DNA from: an uncultured Ruminococcus sp.
GTDB taxonomy: Bacteria > Bacillota_A > Clostridia > Oscillospirales > Ruminococcaceae
Direction of reading: 5' to 3'
Assembly (NCBI GenBank): GCA_902782875.1
Contig: CACZPE010000371.1
Coordinates: forward strand, 1-8,334
Length of the DNA: 8,334 nucleotides
Part shown: positions 5,535 to 8,334 of the stretch, one piece after another
How positions within the stretch are numbered: the first letter of the stretch is position 1
Layout: the number at the start of each line of letters is the position of its first letter
Program-made: the position numbers and the translations under genes
Notes under the pieces: model-generated
Told to the model about the DNA's origin: nothing
Database searches by the model: none
The model's input: the letters and a program-made list of their open reading frames with translations, nothing else

Positions 5535-5881
5535 AAAAACATATCATCCCCGCGATACTCTTCCTTATGCTGCTGACATCCTGCAGCCGCTCAAAGTCCT
5601 TTGACGAAAAGGATCTGCAGGGCACATGGGTCAGAAGCTCGGGCGGCGCCGAAGCTACATGGATATTTGATACCGACGGCAGATGCACTGCGGATATCGT
5701 ATCTCCCGACGGCGAAAAGACCGTGACCACATCCACAAGGGCAAAGTATACGCTGAACGGCTCAAAGCTCAAGCTTGAGTTCACCGAATACGGCACAAAG
5801 GCCGAATATTCCGTCACCATATCCGACGGAGTGATGACCTGGTCTGACGGCAAAACTACCTACAGCTTCACAAAAAAATGA
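5531..5881 (+). CDS. Small lipoprotein, lipocalin-like beta domain
   Basis: A 116-residue predicted lipoprotein. The signal is MKKH, a hydrophobic stretch and the lipobox LTSC with Cys18 as the lipidated residue, so the mature chain of about 98 residues should be anchored on the outer face of the membrane. The mature part is rich in short beta strands and opens with DLQGTWV (28-34), followed by ATWIFDTDGRCTADI, YTLNGSKLKLEF and VMTWSDGKTTYSFTKK. This resembles the small lipocalin-like or DUF5640-type folds common in clostridial lipoproteins. Ligand and function are unknown. The ATG is preceded by GGAGGAG (5521-5527) inside the end of the flavin reductase gene, and it overlaps that gene's stop by four bases. 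Its own stop overlaps the tatD-like start by four bases. Confidence 0.88.
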   Translation: MKKHIIPAILFLMLLTSCSRSKSFDEKDLQGTWVRSSGGAEATWIFDTDGRCTADIVSPDGEKTVTTSTRAKYTLNGSKLKLEFTEYGTKAEYSVTISDGVMTWSDGKTTYSFTKK

Positions 5882-6606
5882 CAGATATACACGCACACTA
5901 CGATGACCCCGCGTTTGACAAAGACAGGGATACCGCTGTAAGGAACGCTCTTCTCTCGGCGGATATCATAATAAACGCGGGTATATCAGATACACGCTCC
6001 GAAAGCACCGTCATGCTTGCGGAAAAATACAGCGGGATATACGCCGCTGTGGGTATACATCCGCAGTACAGCGGCGATATGAGCGTGATAGAAAGACTAT
6101 GCACACACAAAAAGACCGTTGCAGTCGGCGAGACGGGGCTTGACTACAGAAATGCCGATGCCGCCGAAAAACAGCGGCAGAGAGATCTTTTCACGGCACA
6201 TATCGGCATCGCTAAAAAGTATAATTTACCATTAATTATACACTGCGTAGACGCATGGGGCGATATGACCGGTATACTGCGCTCACATCCCGTAAGGGGA
6301 GCGATGCACGGCTTTACGGGCTCGGCTGAAACAGCGGCGGAGCTGGTCCGTCTCGGGCTGTATATCAGCTTCGGCGGCAGAGTGACATACCCTGCGGCAA
6401 AGAAGGCAAACGCCGCCCTGAGAGCAATACCCTCCGAAAAGATACTGACCGAGACAGATGCACCCTATGCACCGCCCTATCCCCATGCGGGAGAGCGCTG
6501 TGAAGGGTATATGCTGCGGGATACCGTGTCATATATATCCTCTGTGCTTGACTGTGACCCGTCAGTATTTGACCGCAACGCAAGGAAGCTTTTCGGGCTT
6601 GCATAA
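5878..6606 (+). CDS. TatD-family metal-dependent hydrolase
   Basis: Predicted cytosolic TIM-barrel hydrolase of the TatD family; studied members are metal-dependent DNases or RNA-processing exonucleases. At 242 residues it is slightly shorter than the usual 250-265. The metal-site and family motifs are intact: DIHAHYDD with His5 and His7, AVGIHPQY (57-64), GETGLDY with Glu85, IIHC with His122, MHGFTGS with His144, ETDAPY with Asp194 and the C-terminal NARKLFGL (234-241). The start overlaps the lipoprotein stop (ATGA, 5878-5881) with no clear Shine-Dalgarno, so translation is probably coupled. A local AT-rich inverted repeat at 6219-6241 carries the gene's only two TTA codons. Physiological substrate is unknown. 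The family is often annotated as tatD or ycfH, but I do not assign a symbol. Confidence 0.93.
   Translation: MTDIHAHYDDPAFDKDRDTAVRNALLSADIIINAGISDTRSESTVMLAEKYSGIYAAVGIHPQYSGDMSVIERLCTHKKTVAVGETGLDYRNADAAEKQRQRDLFTAHIGIAKKYNLPLIIHCVDAWGDMTGILRSHPVRGAMHGFTGSAETAAELVRLGLYISFGGRVTYPAAKKANAALRAIPSEKILTETDAPYAPPYPHAGERCEGYMLRDTVSYISSVLDCDPSVFDRNARKLFGLA
6219..6241 (+). repeat. AT-rich inverted repeat inside the TatD-family gene
   Basis: GTATAATT (6219-6226) and its exact complement AATTATAC (6234-6241) enclose a seven-base loop. The segment encodes YNLPLI just before the metal-ligand His122 and uses TTA, CCA, TTA and ATT codons that the rest of the gene avoids. It may be an mRNA hairpin or codon drift. 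Confidence 0.6.
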
Positions 6607-6635
6607 CGCTGTTTAACTGAAAAGTGAATACTAAA

Positions 6636-6663
6636 CCCTAGACCCTATACCCTAAACCCTATA
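6636..6663 (+). repeat. Telomere-like heptad array 2, four CCCTAWA-type units
   Basis: Four contiguous units, CCCTAGA, CCCTATA, CCCTAAA and CCCTATA, with a decayed fifth unit (TACTAAA, 6629-6635) on the left. It has the same orientation as array 1 and again lies just upstream of a start codon, 15 bases before the ATG at 6679. The two arrays share unit types but not obvious flanking sequence. Confidence 0.88.
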
Positions 6664-6678
6664 TGAAAGAGTGATACA

Positions 6679-7614
6679 ATGATAAAGTTTCATCTTCCTG
6701 ATTGCAGCACCCATGCAAGCCTTGATCTTACGGTAATAAAATTCCTGAAAGAGAAAAAAGAGCTTTTCAGGGATGATATGGAGATAGCATCGGTATTCGG
6801 CAGCCCCAATCTTATATGGAACGGCGGCAGGATGATACTCAGTCCCTATCAGCCTGCTCTCTACAAGGATCTCATAAAGACCTACAATGATTACGGCGTA
6901 CCATACCGCTTCACATTCACAAATCCGCTCATCACCGAGGAGTATCTTGACGACTACGACTGCAATGATATGCTCGACTTTGCGGACAACGGCATGAATG
7001 AGGTAATCGTATACTCTCCCGTGCTCGAGGAATATATCCGCAAGACCCACCCGAAAATGAAGATCACATCCTCTACCTGCAAATGCATCAGGGATATAGA
7101 TGATGTAAAGGCGGAGCTTGCAAAGCCCTATTCCCTCGTAGTGCTCGATTTCAACTTCAACAACGATTTTGAGAAGCTCTCGCAGCTCACTCCCGAGGAA
7201 AGAAAGCGCTGTGAGATACTCTCCAACCCCGTATGCCGCCCGGGCTGCACGCGCAGGGCAGAACACTATGAGTATATCGGCTACAATCAGCTTCACTTCA
7301 GGGAGATCATGGAAAAGCTCAGACGCATGCCCCCCGAGGAGAGAGAAAAGCACGCCATAAAGGAATGGGAATGTAAGGACAGGGAGATGGATATATTCAA
7401 CAAGGAATATCCTCTCAGAGTCACTCCCGAGCTTATCAGGGAAAAGTATGTGCCTATGGGCTTTGAGAATTTCAAGCTCGAGGGAAGGGCAGCGAATATG
7501 ATGCTGCTCGGCGAACAGTTTGCAAGATACTTTGCCGCTGAGGGCAAGGTCGATGAGCTGCGCCTTGAGATCATGACCACTGCGATAGACAATATGCGTC
7601 TTAACTTCCACTGA
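6679..7614 (+). CDS. Uncharacterised protein, possible divergent U32 peptidase/UbiU-UbiV relative
   Basis: A 311-residue predicted cytosolic protein that I cannot place firmly. Suggestive features are the repeated strand-helix pattern of a TIM-like barrel, WNGGRMILSPYQPALYKDLI (47-66) in the place where U32 proteins have their GADAVYLGG segment, YRFTFTNPLITEEYL (76-90), and FKLEGR (265-270), close to the FKIEGR signature of U32 proteins. Cysteines at 178, 186, 190 (SNPVCRPGC) and 232 recall the four-cysteine iron-sulfur sites of UbiU and UbiV, though the spacing differs; Cys134 and Cys136 are further candidates. No signal peptide or membrane segment is seen. The start at 6679 has a weak AAAGAG eight bases upstream. 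It follows heptad array 2 and lies 72 bases after the TatD-family gene with no terminator between, so it may be the last gene of that operon. The coding call is firm, the family call tentative. Confidence 0.85.
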   Translation: MIKFHLPDCSTHASLDLTVIKFLKEKKELFRDDMEIASVFGSPNLIWNGGRMILSPYQPALYKDLIKTYNDYGVPYRFTFTNPLITEEYLDDYDCNDMLDFADNGMNEVIVYSPVLEEYIRKTHPKMKITSSTCKCIRDIDDVKAELAKPYSLVVLDFNFNNDFEKLSQLTPEERKRCEILSNPVCRPGCTRRAEHYEYIGYNQLHFREIMEKLRRMPPEEREKHAIKEWECKDREMDIFNKEYPLRVTPELIREKYVPMGFENFKLEGRAANMMLLGEQFARYFAAEGKVDELRLEIMTTAIDNMRLNFH

Positions 7615-7627
7615 TTGTATACCGATA

Positions 7628-7653
7628 CAGCAGTTTTTGTTTAAAAACCGCTG
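7628..7653 (+). terminator. Imperfect hairpin after the U32-like gene, possible weak terminator
   Basis: CAGCAGTTTTT (7628-7638) pairs with AAAAACCGCTG (7643-7653) around a four-base loop, with one A-C mismatch. The T run lies in the stem and no T tract follows, so this is not a standard intrinsic terminator. Its position, 14 bases after the stop and before a new promoter, still suggests transcript-end processing. Confidence 0.35.
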
Positions 7654-7685
7654 ATAGTTGTACCATTTGCTGTGCATAATAACTA

Positions 7686-7714
7686 TTGCAAAATATACAC
7701 CTTACTGCTATAAT
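7686..7714 (+). promoter_or_regulatory. Near-consensus sigma-A promoter of the HD-domain gene
   Basis: TTGCAA (7686-7691), a 17-base spacer and a perfect TATAAT (7709-7714) with an extended -10 TG at 7706-7707. The start point is expected near 7721, leaving a leader of about 37 bases. It is the best promoter in the window. Confidence 0.8.
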
Positions 7715-7743
7715 GTACACAAAGCAGAAATTCTTATAAACAA

Positions 7744-7749
7744 AAGGAG
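7744..7749 (+). promoter_or_regulatory. Ribosome binding site of the HD-domain gene
   Basis: AAGGAG eight bases before the ATG at 7758, an ideal spacing that fixes the start. Confidence 0.85.
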
Positions 7750-7757
7750 AATAACGA

Positions 7758-8288
7758 ATGCTCAAAGCCATAGGCTCAAATATAGACCTTTCAGTACCGT
7801 CTAAGAAATGCGAATACTACAGCTATGTATCTGATATACTCGAGCATGAGAAGGTACAGTCGATGAAGAATTTCACACAGCACGGCAATACCTCGGTATT
7901 TCAGCACTGTGTGAATGTATCCTATTATAACTACAGACTCTGCAAGATGCTCGGCCTTGATGCAAGAAGTGCCGCAAGAGCAAGCCTGCTGCACGATTTC
8001 TTCCTTTATGACTGGCATGACTATGTAAGAGAACCCGGTCAGCAGATGCACGGCTGGACACATCCGCATACCGCGCTCAACAATGCGAAGAAGTATTTCA
8101 AGCTCAACAAGGTTGAGGAAGATATCATAGTGAAGCATATGTTCCCCCTCACCACCGAGCTCCCGAAGTATAAGGAAACAGTATGCATAACCCTCGTGGA
8201 TAAATTCTGCGGCGCATGGGAAGTAATAGACCACTGGGGCGAATCCGCAGAAAAGGGCGCAAAGAAGATCAGAAAAGCATTTACCTGA
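7758..8288 (+). CDS. Small HD-domain phosphohydrolase-like protein
   Basis: A 176-residue predicted cytosolic protein of the HD superfamily, metal-dependent phosphohydrolases acting on nucleotides or other phosphate esters. The metal ligands are visible in order: His50 in VFQHCVNVS, the His79-Asp80 pair in ASLLHDFFLYDW, and Asp148 in ITLVDKFCGAWE. Further histidines at 98 and 104 (MHGWTHPHTALNNA) and 127 (VKHMFPL) match a two-metal-like HD site. It matches a compact HD family common in Clostridia, in which HGWTHP and HMFPL are conserved from memory. Substrate unknown. It has its own near-consensus promoter at 7686-7714 and strong AAGGAG, and is followed six bases later by a classic terminator, so it appears to be a single-gene transcript, probably well expressed. 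No ppGpp-synthetase or other signalling domain is attached. Confidence 0.93.
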   Translation: MLKAIGSNIDLSVPSKKCEYYSYVSDILEHEKVQSMKNFTQHGNTSVFQHCVNVSYYNYRLCKMLGLDARSAARASLLHDFFLYDWHDYVREPGQQMHGWTHPHTALNNAKKYFKLNKVEEDIIVKHMFPLTTELPKYKETVCITLVDKFCGAWEVIDHWGESAEKGAKKIRKAFT

Positions 8289-8294
8289 TGACAG

Positions 8295-8321
8295 ATCCGC
8301 TGCATATGCAGCGGATTTTTT
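8295..8321 (+). terminator. Intrinsic terminator of the HD-domain gene
   Basis: A perfect 22-base palindrome (8295-8316, arms ATCCGCTGCAT and ATGCAGCGGAT) forms a GC-rich stem with a short loop and runs straight into a six-T tract (8316-8321). It lies six bases after the stop codon. This is a textbook rho-independent terminator on the plus strand. Confidence 0.93.
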
Positions 8322-8334
8322 CGGTATACCGAAA
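8319..8334. repeat. Perfect 16-base palindrome at the window edge
   Basis: TTTCGGTATACCGAAA reads the same on both strands and abuts the terminator, sharing the last T residues of its tract. It could be a second hairpin of a tandem terminator, the end of a convergent terminator, or a protein-binding site for whatever lies to the right. The window ends here, so no choice is possible. Confidence 0.7.

Noticed and set aside
6220..6225. TATAAT inside the TatD-family gene as an internal promoter
   Set aside because: No -35-like hexamer lies 16-18 bases upstream and there is no extended -10 TG.
6664..6675. A tiny upstream frame ATGAAAGAGTGA (Met-Lys-Glu-stop) before the U32-like gene
   Set aside because: It has no ribosome binding site of its own, follows the heptads by chance sequence, and its GAAAGAG is more simply the weak ribosome binding site of the gene at 6679.
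6652..7677. A 341-codon open frame on the minus strand, longer than the plus-strand gene it covers
   Set aside because: It has no ribosome binding site or promoter of note and a low-information product rich in Ile, Val, Leu and Tyr. The plus-strand frame shows the genome's usual codon choice, an LEGR motif and context with the flanking plus-strand genes.

Overview
The window looks like a chromosomal segment of a low-to-mid GC Gram-positive anaerobe of the class Clostridia, most likely a Ruminococcus-like member of the Oscillospiraceae. This is inferred from the FabK-type enoyl reductase, sigma-A style promoters with TGn extended -10 boxes, strong GGAGG-type ribosome binding sites, a lipobox lipoprotein, and heavy use of ATA (Ile) and AGA/AGG (Arg) codons. 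Nothing looks phage- or plasmid-derived, and I see no tRNA, rRNA, IS element or CRISPR array.

Left block (1-2786, minus strand): a tightly packed operon read right to left as fabH (condensing enzyme that starts fatty-acid synthesis), a secreted transglutaminase-like protein, and fabK (enoyl-ACP reductase II, cut by the window edge). The gaps are 11 and 15 bases, and the ribosome binding sites of the two downstream genes abut or overlap the preceding stop codon. The secreted protein is the surprising member.

Control region (2787-3031): an AT-rich divergent region between fabH (leftward) and fabD (rightward). The best sigma-A promoters I can find point toward each other, and their predicted start points lie about 26 bases apart inside an inverted repeat (2876-2906). 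That is a plausible single operator for both fatty-acid transcripts.

Middle block (3032-6606, plus strand): fabD (malonyl-CoA:ACP transacylase), then a 143-base leader holding five CCCTAWA-type heptads, then aroE (shikimate dehydrogenase), a flavin-reductase-family flavoprotein, a small lipoprotein and a TatD-family metal-dependent hydrolase. The last four are joined by three successive 4-base ATGA start/stop overlaps, so they form one translationally coupled unit. fabD is not followed by fabG, acpP or fabF, so the usual fatty-acid cluster is split here.

Right block (6607-8334, plus strand): a second CCCTAWA heptad array precedes a 311-residue protein that looks like a divergent relative of the U32 peptidase/UbiU-UbiV group, with clustered cysteines and an LEGR motif. 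A 143-base gap with an imperfect hairpin and a near-consensus promoter then leads to an apparently monocistronic HD-domain protein, closed by a textbook terminator (22-base perfect palindrome plus T tract) and a second, abutting 16-base palindrome at the window edge.

The most unusual signals are the two telomere-like heptad arrays placed just upstream of start codons, the facing promoters sharing an inverted repeat, the exported transglutaminase inside a fatty-acid operon, and the cysteine-bearing U32-like protein. No defence or other clearly new multi-gene system is evident.
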